From the NCBI RefSeq assembly GCF_002995745.1, contig NZ_PVXQ01000012.1:1-64000 (forward strand): a stretch of 64,000 bases of DNA. The letters run 5' to 3'. A model generated the notes under the pieces. The model saw only the letters and a program-made list of their open reading frames with translations, had not been told where the DNA came from and made no database searches. Position 1 is the stretch's first letter. Every line of letters begins with the position of its first letter. Positions 54,530 through 63,507 of the stretch are shown here, piece by piece. Source of the stretch: Clostridium vincentii (lineage in GTDB: Bacteria > Bacillota > Clostridia > Clostridiales > Clostridiaceae). The position numbers and the translations under genes are program-made.

Positions 54530-55649
54530 CGGCTTTTTATCTCAAGAAGAGATTGATTCACTACTAGGTGGTGGAGATAATAAGCAATCAGAAGTTGATG
54601 CAAAGGATAGCAGTAAGGAAGAAGTATTATCTGATATAGAAAAAGATTTACTTGGAGAAATAGGAAATATATCTATGGGATCTGCATCTACTGCTCTTTA
54701 TCAGCTTATAAGTCAAAAAGTTAATATAACTACCCCAGTAGTTACTTCAACTACTTTAAATGAAATAAAAGATAGCTTTATAGCCCCAACAATTGTATTA
54801 GATGTTAAATATACAAGTGGAATTGTAGGAAGAAATATATTAATCATAAAAACTGAAGATGCTGCAGTTATTGCTAATCTTATGATGGGTGGGGACGGAA
54901 AACCTGAAACTCATGAGTTGTCAGAAATGGAAATAAGTGCTGTTCAAGAAGCTATGAATCAAATGATAGGTTCAGCAGCCACTTCTATGGCAACTATGTT
55001 TTCTAGAGAGGTGAATATTTCTCCTCCTGTGGCTAAAATATGGAAAACGAATGAAGAGGAGTTGTCTTCTGAAATCGCCGGTGATGAAAAGATAGTAAGA
55101 GTTAATTTTAATATGACTATTGGTGATTTAGTTGATAGTAGCATAATGCAAATTTTACCTCTCCCTACGGCTAAAAAGATCGTCTCTATTATGATGGGAA
55201 ATGAAGAACCAGAGGTTAAACCACCAGTTGTGGAACAACCAAAAACCATAGAACAAACTCCAGAACCCATCTATGAAACACCGTCACCACAAGTTCAGAA
55301 CAAACCTATTGTAGAAAGACCAGCTCCGCAAGTGGAAGTTCATGAAGCTAGTTTTGAACCATTAAAGGAGAGTAGATTTTCAGGATCTCCTAAAAATATT
55401 GATTTAATATTAGATGTTCCATTAGATATATCAGTTGTGCTAGGTAGAACAAAAAAAAGTATTAAAGAAATATTAAGTCTTGGAACTGGATCTTTAATAG
55501 AACTTGAAAAATTAGCTGAAGAACCAGTTGAAATTTTAGTTAATGGTAAGAAAATAGCATATGGTGAAGTTGTAGTAGTTGATGAAAATTTTGGTGTTAG
55601 AATAACTAATATAATAAGTAATGTGGAGAGAATTAAATCTCTTAAATAG
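54516..55649 (+). CDS. fliY: FliY (CheC-FliN fusion) motor switch phosphatase
   Basis: A 377-residue protein in three parts: an N-terminal peptide GFLSQEEIDSLLGGG like that of FliM, a CheC-type phosphatase domain with LGEIGNISMGSASTAL and MEISAVQEAMNQMIGSAATSM, a Pro/Glu-rich linker (about 235-285), and a C-terminal FliN domain (DVPLDISVVLGRTKKSIKEIL). In Bacillus-type motors it replaces FliN and dephosphorylates CheY-P at the motor. Start at ATG 54516 with AAGGA 5 bases upstream. Confidence 0.93.
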   Translation: MTMSNGFLSQEEIDSLLGGGDNKQSEVDAKDSSKEEVLSDIEKDLLGEIGNISMGSASTALYQLISQKVNITTPVVTSTTLNEIKDSFIAPTIVLDVKYTSGIVGRNILIIKTEDAAVIANLMMGGDGKPETHELSEMEISAVQEAMNQMIGSAATSMATMFSREVNISPPVAKIWKTNEEELSSEIAGDEKIVRVNFNMTIGDLVDSSIMQILPLPTAKKIVSIMMGNEEPEVKPPVVEQPKTIEQTPEPIYETPSPQVQNKPIVERPAPQVEVHEASFEPLKESRFSGSPKNIDLILDVPLDISVVLGRTKKSIKEILSLGTGSLIELEKLAEEPVEILVNGKKIAYGEVVVVDENFGVRITNIISNVERIKSLK

Positions 55650-55657
55650 ATTATTTC

Positions 55658-55688
55658 AAAAAAAGCGTAGGTTTCTACGCTTTTTTTT
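55658..55688 (+). terminator. Terminator of the chemotaxis/switch operon
   Basis: A7GCGTAG, loop GTTT, CTACGCT8. It separates fliY from the late flagellar genes. Confidence 0.92.
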
Positions 55689-55709
55689 GTGGAAATTTTC
55701 AAATAACAC

Positions 55710-55736
55710 TAAACTACAAAAAAATATATCCGATAA
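55710..55736 (+). promoter_or_regulatory. Sigma-28 (SigD/FliA) promoter of the late operon
   Basis: TAAA, a 16-base spacer, and CCGATAA match the flagellar sigma factor consensus. It lies about 34 bases before flgM. The same spacing recurs in front of flagellin. Confidence 0.75.
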
Positions 55737-55769
55737 TAAGAATAGAGTAAGTACTGGAGGACGATAAAA

Positions 55770-56054
55770 ATGGATGTTAAAGGGATTGGATCTCATAATA
55801 TAATTAATGTATATAATAAAAATGCTAATAATAAGGTGGTTTCTAAGGAAGTTATAAAACAGTCAACAGACAGGATAGAAATTTCTAGTCTGGGTAAAAG
55901 CTTAACAGATTTTTCTCTAGAAGGTTTAAGTATTAATGATCCTTCTAAGATTGCAGAGCTTAAGAATAAGGTGGAAAGTGGAAATTATAATGTAGATGCA
56001 AAGTTAACAGCTAAGAGTATGATAAATTATATTAAGGAGACTAAAATCAAATGA
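55770..56054 (+). CDS. flgM: Anti-sigma-28 factor FlgM
   Basis: A 94-residue protein. DRIEISSLGKSL, then DPSKIAELKNKVESGNYNVDA and the terminal KLTAKSMINYIKE helix match FlgM, which holds the flagellar sigma factor inactive until the hook is complete and it is exported. It is first in the operon behind a sigma-28-type promoter, the standard autoregulatory arrangement. Stop codon overlaps the flgN start (ATGA). Confidence 0.9.
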   Translation: MDVKGIGSHNIINVYNKNANNKVVSKEVIKQSTDRIEISSLGKSLTDFSLEGLSINDPSKIAELKNKVESGNYNVDAKLTAKSMINYIKETKIK

Positions 56055-56461
56055 TAAATAATTTAACAGGTACTTTAAGTTTGGAAAAAGAAAGTTTGCA
56101 GAATTTATTATCTTTACTAGAAGAGCAGTATATGTTAATTATGAAAAAACAATTATTTGAACTCGAGGATATAGTAGGAAAAATAAAGCTTTGCAATAAA
56201 GATATTGCAGAGCATGAAGTTAGTCGTAGAAAAATAGTTGGACCGAAAAGTATGAAAGATATTGTAGAGAATAGCAATAATCCACACTTAAATTCTGAAT
56301 ATAAAGATATAAAAAAGCTAATTGAAGTAGTAAGAATGCAAAAGGACACTAATGAGCTATTAATAAGACAACAGATTGGATTTAATGCTCAGATATTAAA
56401 CATAATTAATCCAAGAAGAGAAATAAAGACGTATAATTCTTATGGAAATTTATCTAAATAG
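56051..56461 (+). CDS. flgN: FlgN-like export chaperone
   Basis: A 136-residue all-helical protein starting NNLTGTLSLEKESLQNLLSLLEEQ. Size, heptad-like helices and position between flgM and flgK match FlgN, the chaperone for the hook-filament junction proteins FlgK and FlgL. Sequence conservation in this family is low, so position carries much of the call. Confidence 0.8.
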   Translation: MINNLTGTLSLEKESLQNLLSLLEEQYMLIMKKQLFELEDIVGKIKLCNKDIAEHEVSRRKIVGPKSMKDIVENSNNPHLNSEYKDIKKLIEVVRMQKDTNELLIRQQIGFNAQILNIINPRREIKTYNSYGNLSK

Positions 56462-56472
56462 GAGGAAAAAAG

Positions 56473-58281
56473 ATGTCAGGATTATTTTCTACATTTAATA
56501 TAGGAAGAAGTGGATTAAATACAGCCCAAACTACAATAGATGTAACATCTCATAATGTAGCTAACGTAAATACTGAAGGCTATTCTAGGCAACGAGCTGA
56601 AATAATAACTTCAAGACCTGCTAACGCAACAGTAGGCCAAGTTGGAACTGGATCTCAGGTTCAAGCTATAGAAAGGGTAAGAGACTCATTCTTAGACTAT
56701 CAGGTCAGAGGAGAATCAAGCGCACAAGGACAAGCGGATGTACGAAATGATATGTTATATCAAGTTGAGAATATATTTAATGAACCTTCAGATACAGGAA
56801 TATCAAGTCTTATGGGAAAATTCTTTGATGGATTTCAAGAACTTTCTAAGCAATCTCAAAATTCAAATGCAAGAACAGTTGTTGCACAACAAACTTTAGC
56901 TTTAACAGATGCCCTTAATCATGCAGCTACAAAGCTAGATGAGTTAAAGAGTAATGCACAGATGCTACTTAAGGCAAATGTTACAGATGTTAATAGTATG
57001 CTAGACCAAATAAATTCACTTAATAAGGAAATTATGAGTGTAGAAACAGCGGGACAAACTCCGAATGACCTTATGGACAACAGAGACAAGCTTCTAGATG
57101 AATTAAGTTATAAGTTCGGTATAAAAGTAGAAAGTGCAGTATTTCAAGGAGCAGATGTAAAGGCCACTGATGCAGGAGGGATGAAGAGTGCAAATCTTGT
57201 ATCATCATCTCCAAATACTGATGTAGCCAGATTTTCATATATTAGTTCTATTGAGGAAGACCCTAATTCTCTTAATACACAAGTAATTACGTATTACAAG
57301 TTAGGAGATATGAGTAATGAAAAAAACAAGCAAATAATTAGAGTTACAGGGTTAAGTGCTGAAGAAATCCAAAAAATCAGTGAAACCAGAGTCTTATGGG
57401 CAGATGAGAGTGGACAAGTAACTAAAGCTGATGGATATCCAATCAAGGATAATGATATTATATTAGCATCGGAATTAATGGTATTTACTCCAAAGAGTGG
57501 GGAAATCTCGGGGAATATTTCAGTTCAGGCAGATATAGAAAATTATAATGATCAATTAGACAAGCTAGCAATGTCAATTGCATTTTCAGTAAATGCTATT
57601 CATAGTGGATTAGCTAATCCAATAAATACAGGGGGAGACCCAGAGATAGATAATGTCCCTTTCTTTGTTAATAGTGATATTGCTCAATATGACTCTAATA
57701 ATAATTTAATAAATGTATTAGAAACCTTAAATGGAGAATCTGGAATAAGTGCTAAGAATATAACTATTAGTAAGGAAATTCTAGAAGATGTAATGAAGAT
57801 AAAGACAAAAACTCATGATAGTGATTATGGATATACTTCAGAAAACGAAGTTGACGGAGAAGGCGATGGAGCTAGAGCGTTAGCCATAGCACAATTAAGG
57901 GATACTCAATTAAAAGTACAATCATTTGGAGTAACAATATTATCTAGGTCGGATATGTTTAATACCTCAAAGGGTGGCACAACTCTGAGTAATCATGGTA
58001 TGGACATAGCAAGTGATACAAGTGGTATGCAATTAGATTCATATTACATGGATCAAATTGATAAACTTGGAATACAAGCTCAAGAAGCATCTAGAATTTC
58101 TGAAAATCAGGAAACTTTAGTAGGACAACTTGAAAATAACAGAGAATCTGTATCAGGAGTATCATTAGATGAAGAAATGGCGAACCTTATACAGTTCCAA
58201 CATGCCTATTCTGCAAATGCAAAGATTATATCAACCATTGATGAACTTCTAGATGTTGTTATAAATGGGTTAAAGAGATAA
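56473..58281 (+). CDS. flgK: Hook-filament junction protein FlgK
   Basis: The 602-residue protein has FSTFNIGRSGLNTAQTTID and SHNVANVNTEGYSRQRAEI at the N-terminus and NLIQFQHAYSANAKIISTIDELLD at the C-terminus, the paired coiled-coil ends of rod/hook/junction proteins. It caps the hook before filament growth. The variable middle domain is about residues 200-480. Confidence 0.95.
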   Translation: MSGLFSTFNIGRSGLNTAQTTIDVTSHNVANVNTEGYSRQRAEIITSRPANATVGQVGTGSQVQAIERVRDSFLDYQVRGESSAQGQADVRNDMLYQVENIFNEPSDTGISSLMGKFFDGFQELSKQSQNSNARTVVAQQTLALTDALNHAATKLDELKSNAQMLLKANVTDVNSMLDQINSLNKEIMSVETAGQTPNDLMDNRDKLLDELSYKFGIKVESAVFQGADVKATDAGGMKSANLVSSSPNTDVARFSYISSIEEDPNSLNTQVITYYKLGDMSNEKNKQIIRVTGLSAEEIQKISETRVLWADESGQVTKADGYPIKDNDIILASELMVFTPKSGEISGNISVQADIENYNDQLDKLAMSIAFSVNAIHSGLANPINTGGDPEIDNVPFFVNSDIAQYDSNNNLINVLETLNGESGISAKNITISKEILEDVMKIKTKTHDSDYGYTSENEVDGEGDGARALAIAQLRDTQLKVQSFGVTILSRSDMFNTSKGGTTLSNHGMDIASDTSGMQLDSYYMDQIDKLGIQAQEASRISENQETLVGQLENNRESVSGVSLDEEMANLIQFQHAYSANAKIISTIDELLDVVINGLKR

Positions 58282-58307
58282 AAAATTAAAGTAGAGGAAG
58301 TGAAATT

Positions 58308-59300
58308 ATGAGAATAACAAATAAAATGATGTCGAATAACTATTTAAGAGATATGAATAGTAACTTAAAAAGTCTAGATAAAATAAATGAGCAAATGGCT
58401 ACAGGCAAAGTTATGAGTAGGCCCTCTGATAATCCGTTTAAGGTTGCTAGGAGTATGCAGCTGACTACAGATATTAATGCTAATAAGCAATATAACGATA
58501 ATATAAAGGATGCTACAAATACATTAGACTCAACGGATCAAGCAGTATATCAAGCAACAAATGTACTGCAAAGAGTTAGAGAACTTATGGTTTCATCAGG
58601 AAATGCAGCCTATGGTAGTAATGAAAGTAAAGCAATCTTTGATGAAATAAAAGAGAGAGTATCTGAGCTAGGTCAGGTTTTAAATACAAATTTCGATGGG
58701 AAATATATCTTTGGTGGGACAAAATCTTCATCAAAGCCAGTAGATATAACTACTAATGCCGTTACTGGGAGTAATGACATTACTTTCGTAGATAAAGATG
58801 GAGGCAAGTTAGATATTAACAGTGCTGATCCAAGTGTAATTAATCAGCTAAATAATATTGGAGCTGATTTAAGTGTTGAAGTATCTCAAGGGGTTAAAAT
58901 GAATTACAATGTTAATGCTTTAGATATTTTGTCCTTTAATGATTCAGAGGGTAATAATGTGAATGTTATGGAGTTACTTTCTCAAATTCAAACAAACTTA
59001 ATTACAACTAATGAATCAGATAGAAGCAAAGTCTGTAATGAGAATTTAGAAAGTCTAGATAGTGTTATCTCTAATTTATTGACAAAAAGGTCAGAGATAG
59101 GAGCAAAACAAAATAGAATGGAATCTGCTCTAGAAAAAAATGAGGACGAAAGCTATAATATGACAGAAATATTATCTAAAACTGAAGATATTGATTTTAC
59201 AGAAAAAAGTATAGAATATAGCATGGCTCAAACAACATACACGGCAGCATTACAAGTAAGTGCTAAGATATTACCAGCAACTTTGCTAGATTATTTATAA
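58308..59300 (+). CDS. flgL: Hook-filament junction protein FlgL
   Basis: The 330-residue protein is flagellin-like at both ends: MRITNKMMSNNYLRDMN and MATGKVMSRPSDNPF at the start, and the late SIEYSMAQTTYTAALQVSAKIL. It forms the second junction ring between FlgK and the filament. Ribosome site AGAGGAAGTG. Confidence 0.94.
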   Translation: MRITNKMMSNNYLRDMNSNLKSLDKINEQMATGKVMSRPSDNPFKVARSMQLTTDINANKQYNDNIKDATNTLDSTDQAVYQATNVLQRVRELMVSSGNAAYGSNESKAIFDEIKERVSELGQVLNTNFDGKYIFGGTKSSSKPVDITTNAVTGSNDITFVDKDGGKLDINSADPSVINQLNNIGADLSVEVSQGVKMNYNVNALDILSFNDSEGNNVNVMELLSQIQTNLITTNESDRSKVCNENLESLDSVISNLLTKRSEIGAKQNRMESALEKNEDESYNMTEILSKTEDIDFTEKSIEYSMAQTTYTAALQVSAKILPATLLDYL

Positions 59301-59312
59301 AGGGGTGTTATT

Positions 59313-59690
59313 ATGAAAATTACTTTTAATAAAGGAATACTTGGATTACAAGAATATAAGGAATTTGATTTAGTAGATCTAGAAGGATTAGAACCTTATA
59401 AAATGTTAAAATCCGTTGAGGATAAAGAAATTGGATTAGTTGTTGGTTCACCTTTTGAAATGGATTTAGGATATGAAGCTAAAATTCCAAAAGAAACTCT
59501 AGAACATCTGCAAATATCCTCACAGGAAGATGTTTTGATTTTTACAACTATTAATGTGAATTCTGATGTAAGTAAGATTACAACAAACCTAAGGGCTCCA
59601 ATTATTATAAATGTTAAGAAATCCTTAGGAGAACAAATAATTTTAAATAATGAAATTTACAAAATAAAGCATCCTATGTATAAGGGGTGA
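59313..59690 (+). CDS. fliW: FliW, flagellin-binding CsrA antagonist
   Basis: The 125-residue FliW is recognisable by FNKGILGLQEYKEF near the start and ITTNLRAPIIINVKK near the end. In Bacillus-type systems FliW is held by free flagellin; when flagellin is secreted FliW binds CsrA and relieves repression of flagellin translation. It is 6 bases upstream of csrA. Confidence 0.93.
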   Translation: MKITFNKGILGLQEYKEFDLVDLEGLEPYKMLKSVEDKEIGLVVGSPFEMDLGYEAKIPKETLEHLQISSQEDVLIFTTINVNSDVSKITTNLRAPIIINVKKSLGEQIILNNEIYKIKHPMYKG

Positions 59691-59696
59691 AGATAA

Positions 59697-59912
59697 ATGT
59701 TAATTATTACGAGAAAAGAAGGAGAGTCCTTTTTAATAGGTGATGATATTGAAATTACTATAACTAAGGTAGCTGATGGTAATGTAAAAATAGGAATAGA
59801 GGCACCTAAAGAGATGTTAATACTTCGAAAAGAACTATATAAAGAGGTAGAAAATGAAAATAGAAATTCAGCAAAATTTGATTTAAGTTTATTAAAAGTA
59901 TTAAAAAAATAG
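59697..59912 (+). CDS. csrA: Translational regulator CsrA
   Basis: A 71-residue RNA-binding dimer. [20 protein letters not shown] and [18 protein letters not shown] are the conserved RNA-contact strands, with the key Leu/Arg (L4, R6 and R44-like) present. It binds GGA loops in mRNA leaders; the flagellin leader at 63464-63500 offers such sites. Confidence 0.95.
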   Translation: MLIITRKEGESFLIGDDIEITITKVADGNVKIGIEAPKEMLILRKELYKEVENENRNSAKFDLSLLKVLKK

Positions 59913-59924
59913 GAGGAAGGATAA

Positions 59925-60281
59925 GTGGAAATAAAGGTTACTGGTCAAGGAAGGCAAAATAACCTAAATACTGGGGGTTATGAAATATCATTACCTCAAA
60001 ATAACATGGAAGTTACAAAAGATGTTAAAAACTACTACAAACAAGAAGAACCGTATACTGAGAAAGATTTGCAAAAGGCAGTAAATAAACTAAACAACTT
60101 TTTAAAGGATGAAAGTACTCATGCTGAATATTCTGTTCATGATAAGTTTAATATCATTTTAATTAAAATAATAGATGATAAAACTAAAGAAGTGATAATG
60201 GAAGTGCCACCTAGAAAGATCCTTGATATGGTGGCTAAAATGTGCGAACTTGTCGGAATAGTATTCGATAAGAGGGCATAA
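59925..60281 (+). CDS. flaG: FlaG family flagellar protein
   Basis: The 118-residue protein has a variable N-terminus and the FlaG domain: LQKAVNKLNNFLKDEST, EYSVHDKFNIILIKIIDD and EVIMEVPPRKILDMVAKM. FlaG affects filament length in several bacteria. GTG start after AGGAGGAAGG. Confidence 0.88.
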   Translation: MEIKVTGQGRQNNLNTGGYEISLPQNNMEVTKDVKNYYKQEEPYTEKDLQKAVNKLNNFLKDESTHAEYSVHDKFNIILIKIIDDKTKEVIMEVPPRKILDMVAKMCELVGIVFDKRA

Positions 60282-60286
60282 AGAAT

Positions 60287-60565
60287 ATGACTATACAACT
60301 AAATAGAGTCCATGTAGAAATAAGAGAAAACTTAAGGGCCGAAGTTAAAGATGATATTGTTAGTAAAAAAATTCAACTAGATATTGATAATAAGATGAAA
60401 AAACCTTTTGTCGAAACAAAAAATGACGATAAAGATAAAAAGAAAAAGTTTTTCACCATCAATGGAATAAAAAGTAATAAAAAGAATATAGAAGTTGAAG
60501 CGGAAATTAGGCATGAAGAATTTAAAGAGACTTCTACAGGCATATTTATAGATAAGATGAAATAG
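60287..60565 (+). CDS. Unrecognised small protein in the flagellar operon
   Basis: A 92-residue, very charged, Lys-rich protein (about 22 Lys) with no signal, membrane segment or cysteine. It begins MTIQLNRVHVEIRENLR, has a Lys/Asp run near the middle (NDDKDKKKKFF), and ends EETSTGIFIDKMK-like. It lies 5 bases after flaG and 10 before fliS, so it is translated with them. I find no known flagellar family; a chaperone or regulator is possible. Confidence 0.65.
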   Translation: MTIQLNRVHVEIRENLRAEVKDDIVSKKIQLDIDNKMKKPFVETKNDDKDKKKKFFTINGIKSNKKNIEVEAEIRHEEFKETSTGIFIDKMK

Positions 60566-60575
60566 GAGGCGGCAT

Positions 60576-60959
60576 ATGAATTCCAATGGATACAGTATAT
60601 ACAAAAATAATAGCGTTAATTATGCATCTAAAGATCAGTTGCTTTTAATGTTATTAGATGGAGCAGTAAGATTTGCAAAAAGAGCTGAATTAGCCCTGCA
60701 GGAAAATGATGTAAAGAAAACTCATGAAAATTTGGTGAAAACTCAAGATATATTTACAGAACTTATGGTGACATTAGATACAGATGCAGGAGAGTGGGCA
60801 AAGCAAATATTTAGAGTTTATAGATTTATAAATGAAAAATTAATTGAGACGAATATGAAAAAGGATATAAAAATATTGCAAGAAACAATACCTTTAATTC
60901 AAGATATAAGAGATATATGGTATGAGGCTCAAGGGAAAAATAAAGCTTCAGGACAATAA
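60576..60959 (+). CDS. fliS: FliS flagellin chaperone
   Basis: The 127-residue helical protein has YKNNSVNYASKDQLLLMLLDGAVRF and HENLVKTQDIFTELMVTLD, the usual FliS motifs. It binds the flagellin C-terminus to stop early polymerisation. In Bacillus FliS also takes part in flagellin homeostasis with FliW and CsrA. Ribosome site TAGGAGGCGG. Confidence 0.93.
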   Translation: MNSNGYSIYKNNSVNYASKDQLLLMLLDGAVRFAKRAELALQENDVKKTHENLVKTQDIFTELMVTLDTDAGEWAKQIFRVYRFINEKLIETNMKKDIKILQETIPLIQDIRDIWYEAQGKNKASGQ

Positions 60960-60977
60960 AAAAGGAGGAATGTTATT

Positions 60978-62483
60978 ATGACTACCAGAATTACAGGACT
61001 TGCGACAGGGCTAGATGTTGATGCTATTGTAAAAAGTTCTATGCTTAAATATACAATGAAAGTAGATACAGCAAAACAAAAACAAGAAGTACTAGAAATT
61101 AAACAAAAATTATATAGAGATGTTATTACTAGCGGAAAGGATTTTTATAATAAATATTTTGATATAGCTAAGGGTGATAGCTTGTTAAATACTAAAAGTT
61201 ATTCTTCTGTTAGCTTTGAGTCTACTGATGCATCTGTAGCTACAGCTACAGGTACATCAAGTGCTGTTAAAGATAATTATGAGGTCACAGTAAGTAGCCT
61301 TGCATCAGCTGCAAAAAAGTCGTTTTCAGCCGCTGAATTAAGTGGAGATCAGCCTATTATGGTTACTTACAATGGAAAAACTGTCACTATTCCTACAGCT
61401 GATATGACGGGTAAGACAGAACCGGAAAGAGCTAAAGTTATTAATACCGCGTTAAGTACAATAGGCTTAAAGGCTAGTACTTCTGATTTTACTGCAGGTA
61501 TTCTTATAGAATCAGCTACAACGGGTGCGCTTATAGGAACAGCAGAAAATAGTTTTACTGGAACAATTGGTGGAGTTGCTTTCTCTAAGTCTGATGTTGG
61601 AACAAATCTACAAGCTGCAGTTACAAGCTCTAAAGGGACCGTTACTTATGATGGCACTGGTGAACCGGTATCTGCAAGTAATACTATAACTTTAGATGGG
61701 GTACAATTTTCACTTAATGCTGTAGGAACAACAACTGTTAGTGGGAAAATTGATGTTACAGAAACTAAGGATAAATTGGTGAATTTTGTTAATGATTATA
61801 ACACCTATATAGAAAAGTTAAATACACTAGTTATGGATACCCATGATAGAAGTTATACACCTTTAACAACTGAGCAGAAAGAAGCTATGTCCGAGGATGA
61901 GATTACGCTATGGAATGCAAAGGTTGAAAAAGGTCAATTAACAAGAGATAGTGATTTAAGTAGAATAGTAAATAGTTTGAAAAGTTCTATGGCAAGTTCC
62001 GTAAGTGGGATAAGTTCAATTCTAGAGAAGATAGGAATTACTCCTGTAGAAGATTATCAAACTCCTAAAAATGGAACATTTACTATTGATGATAGTAAAT
62101 TAACAACAGCATTAGAGGCGAATCCACAGGAGATTATGAAATTATTTATTCAAGTACCTGAATCTGACACATTAAGTGATTCAGAAAAATTCAGCCAAAC
62201 AGGAATTCTATATAGAATGAAGGACATTTTAAATAATGAATTTGTATCATCAACAAATTCTCCTCTTATAAATAAGGCTGGAATAATGGGAACAGCATCT
62301 TTTACCCAAAGTTCTTTATCTAAAAGTATATCGGATTATAAATCAAAGATAACTGAGATGGAAACAGCTTTAGCTACTAGAGAGCAAGCTTTTTATTCCA
62401 AATATGCTAAACTTGAGGTTCTGATGAATAATTTTAATACTCAACAGTCCAGCTTAGCATCAATGTTAGGAACTTCGTCATGA
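60978..62483 (+). CDS. fliD: Filament cap protein FliD
   Basis: The 501-residue protein opens TTRITGLATGLDVDAIVKSSM and closes with a coiled-coil MNNFNTQQSSLASMLG, the two ends of FliD/HAP2. The Ser/Thr-rich centre (about residues 75-260) is the surface-exposed variable region. It caps the growing filament and folds flagellin. Its stop overlaps the next start (ATGA). Confidence 0.94.
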   Translation: MTTRITGLATGLDVDAIVKSSMLKYTMKVDTAKQKQEVLEIKQKLYRDVITSGKDFYNKYFDIAKGDSLLNTKSYSSVSFESTDASVATATGTSSAVKDNYEVTVSSLASAAKKSFSAAELSGDQPIMVTYNGKTVTIPTADMTGKTEPERAKVINTALSTIGLKASTSDFTAGILIESATTGALIGTAENSFTGTIGGVAFSKSDVGTNLQAAVTSSKGTVTYDGTGEPVSASNTITLDGVQFSLNAVGTTTVSGKIDVTETKDKLVNFVNDYNTYIEKLNTLVMDTHDRSYTPLTTEQKEAMSEDEITLWNAKVEKGQLTRDSDLSRIVNSLKSSMASSVSGISSILEKIGITPVEDYQTPKNGTFTIDDSKLTTALEANPQEIMKLFIQVPESDTLSDSEKFSQTGILYRMKDILNNEFVSSTNSPLINKAGIMGTASFTQSSLSKSISDYKSKITEMETALATREQAFYSKYAKLEVLMNNFNTQQSSLASMLGTSS

Positions 62484-62806
62484 TAAATGAAATCTTAAGA
62501 AGCTATGGTGAAACAACAAAAAAAATTATATCATTTTTAGAGGTCGATAAAGATGTGGATGAATTGATGGAAAAAAGAGAAATGATCCTAAAGGAATTAG
62601 ATGGGTTAAAGTATACGTCTGATGAAAAATTGGAGTGTTATAAGGCTTTAGAATTAGAAGAGTTAGACAAAATCTTTGAGTCTACCATTAAAGGTAATAT
62701 GTTAAAGCTTAAAGAGAAAATAAAAGATGCTCAAAATAGAAAAGCTGCTTACACTAGTTATTCTTCTAATGATACACAAGGGAGTTTGTTTGCTAGGAAA
62801 GTTTAG
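62480..62806 (+). CDS. fliT: FliT-like flagellar chaperone
   Basis: A 108-residue helical protein with three heptad-like helices (SFLEVDKDVDELMEKREMIL, LECYKALELEELDKIFES, NMLKLKEKIKDAQNRKAAY). Size, helices and the overlap with fliD match FliT, the chaperone for FliD. The family is poorly conserved, so the call is mainly positional. Confidence 0.7.
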   Translation: MINEILRSYGETTKKIISFLEVDKDVDELMEKREMILKELDGLKYTSDEKLECYKALELEELDKIFESTIKGNMLKLKEKIKDAQNRKAAYTSYSSNDTQGSLFARKV

Positions 62807-62812
62807 AATATG

Positions 62813-62997
62813 TATAGAGGTTTGAAATATTGAAACGAATAGGATATTGTAAAGAGCACATGCAAACAGTTGAGAGTTGAAAATTGAGAGTAGAGAGTTG
62901 GGAGAGTGACTTTTTATTTTGATATTTAGGCTTGAGTTTATTTGAAATCAACAGTTTAGTTGGAAGAAAAATACTTGAGAAAATATTTTGAATTAGG
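62813..62997. repeat. Flagellin upstream repeat, unit A
   Basis: First unit (185 bases) of a tandem array. It begins TATAGAGG, the most diverged form of the TATAAAGTTCT start, followed by GAAACGAAT, GTTGAGAGTTGAAAATTGAGAG and ATCAACAGTTTAGTTGGAAG. Confidence 0.8.
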
Positions 62998-63176
62998 TAT
63001 AAAGTTCTGAAATATCGAAACGAATATAATAGTGTAGAGGATGAATAGTTGAGAGTTGAAGATTGAGAGTGGAGAGTTGAGGAATTGGCTTTTGTAGCTT
63101 GAAATTTATACTTAAAGTTATGTAGAATCAACAGTTTGGTTGGAAGAAAAATACTTGAAAAATATTTTAAAATAGG
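62998..63176. repeat. Flagellin upstream repeat, unit B
   Basis: A 179-base unit: TATAAAGTTCT, GAAACGAATATAATAGTG, GTAGAGGATGAATAGTTGAG, then GATTGAGAGTGGAGAGTTGAGG, ATCAACAGTTTGGTTGGAAG and ATACTTGAAAAATATTTT. The sigma-28-like box reads TAAA-N16-ACGAATAT. Confidence 0.85.
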
Positions 63177-63355
63177 TATAAAGTTCTCGAATATCGAAAC
63201 GAATATAGTAGTGTAGAGGATGAATAGTTGAGAGTTGAAGATTGAGAATGGAGAGTTAAGGAATTGGCTTTTCTGAATTGGGATTTATACTTAAAGTTAT
63301 TTAGAATCAACAGTTTGGTTGAAAGAAAAATACTTGAAAAATATTTCAAATTAGG
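63177..63355. repeat. Flagellin upstream repeat, unit C
   Basis: A 179-base unit very similar to unit B over its whole length, with scattered single-base changes (for example GAATATAGTAGTG). The box is again TAAA-N16-ACGAATAT. Confidence 0.85.
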
Positions 63356-63385
63356 TATAAAGTTCTCAAATATCAAACCGAATAT
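63356..63385 (+). promoter_or_regulatory. Sigma-28-type promoter of flagellin (array unit D)
   Basis: The last, partial repeat has TAAA (63358-63361), a 16-base spacer and CCGAATAT (63378-63385). It is the only unit with CCGA, as in the flgM promoter. Transcription would start near 63391. An overlapping TATAAT (63384-) could also serve sigma-A. Confidence 0.55.
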
Positions 63386-63463
63386 AATAGTGTACAGAGA
63401 ATATGAAAGTTAAGATAATTCTCAATTAAAAAGCTAGTAGGCTCAAAGAGCTTAACTATAGAT

Positions 63464-63500
63464 AGTGGACAAGGAAGTTCACTTTAAAAATCAAGGAGGA
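63464..63500 (+). promoter_or_regulatory. CsrA-binding sites in the flagellin mRNA leader
   Basis: AGTGGAC (63464-63470) pairs with GTTCACT (63477-63483, one G-U pair), presenting GGA in the hexaloop AAGGAA, the preferred CsrA target. A second GGA-rich site, AAGGAGGA at 63493-63500, is the flagellin ribosome site itself. This two-site arrangement matches the known hag leader of B. subtilis. Confidence 0.7.
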
Positions 63501-63507
63501 AATTATT

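Noticed and set aside
62793-63376. Two minus-strand open frames (62793-63131, 63167-63376) with similar Ser/Leu-rich translations
   Set aside because: They resemble each other only because they read across the tandem DNA repeats. They have no ribosome sites and lie in the flagellin upstream array.
62813-63385. CRISPR-like array
   Set aside because: Units are about 179 bases and nearly identical end to end, with no short repeats separated by unique spacers and no cas gene.
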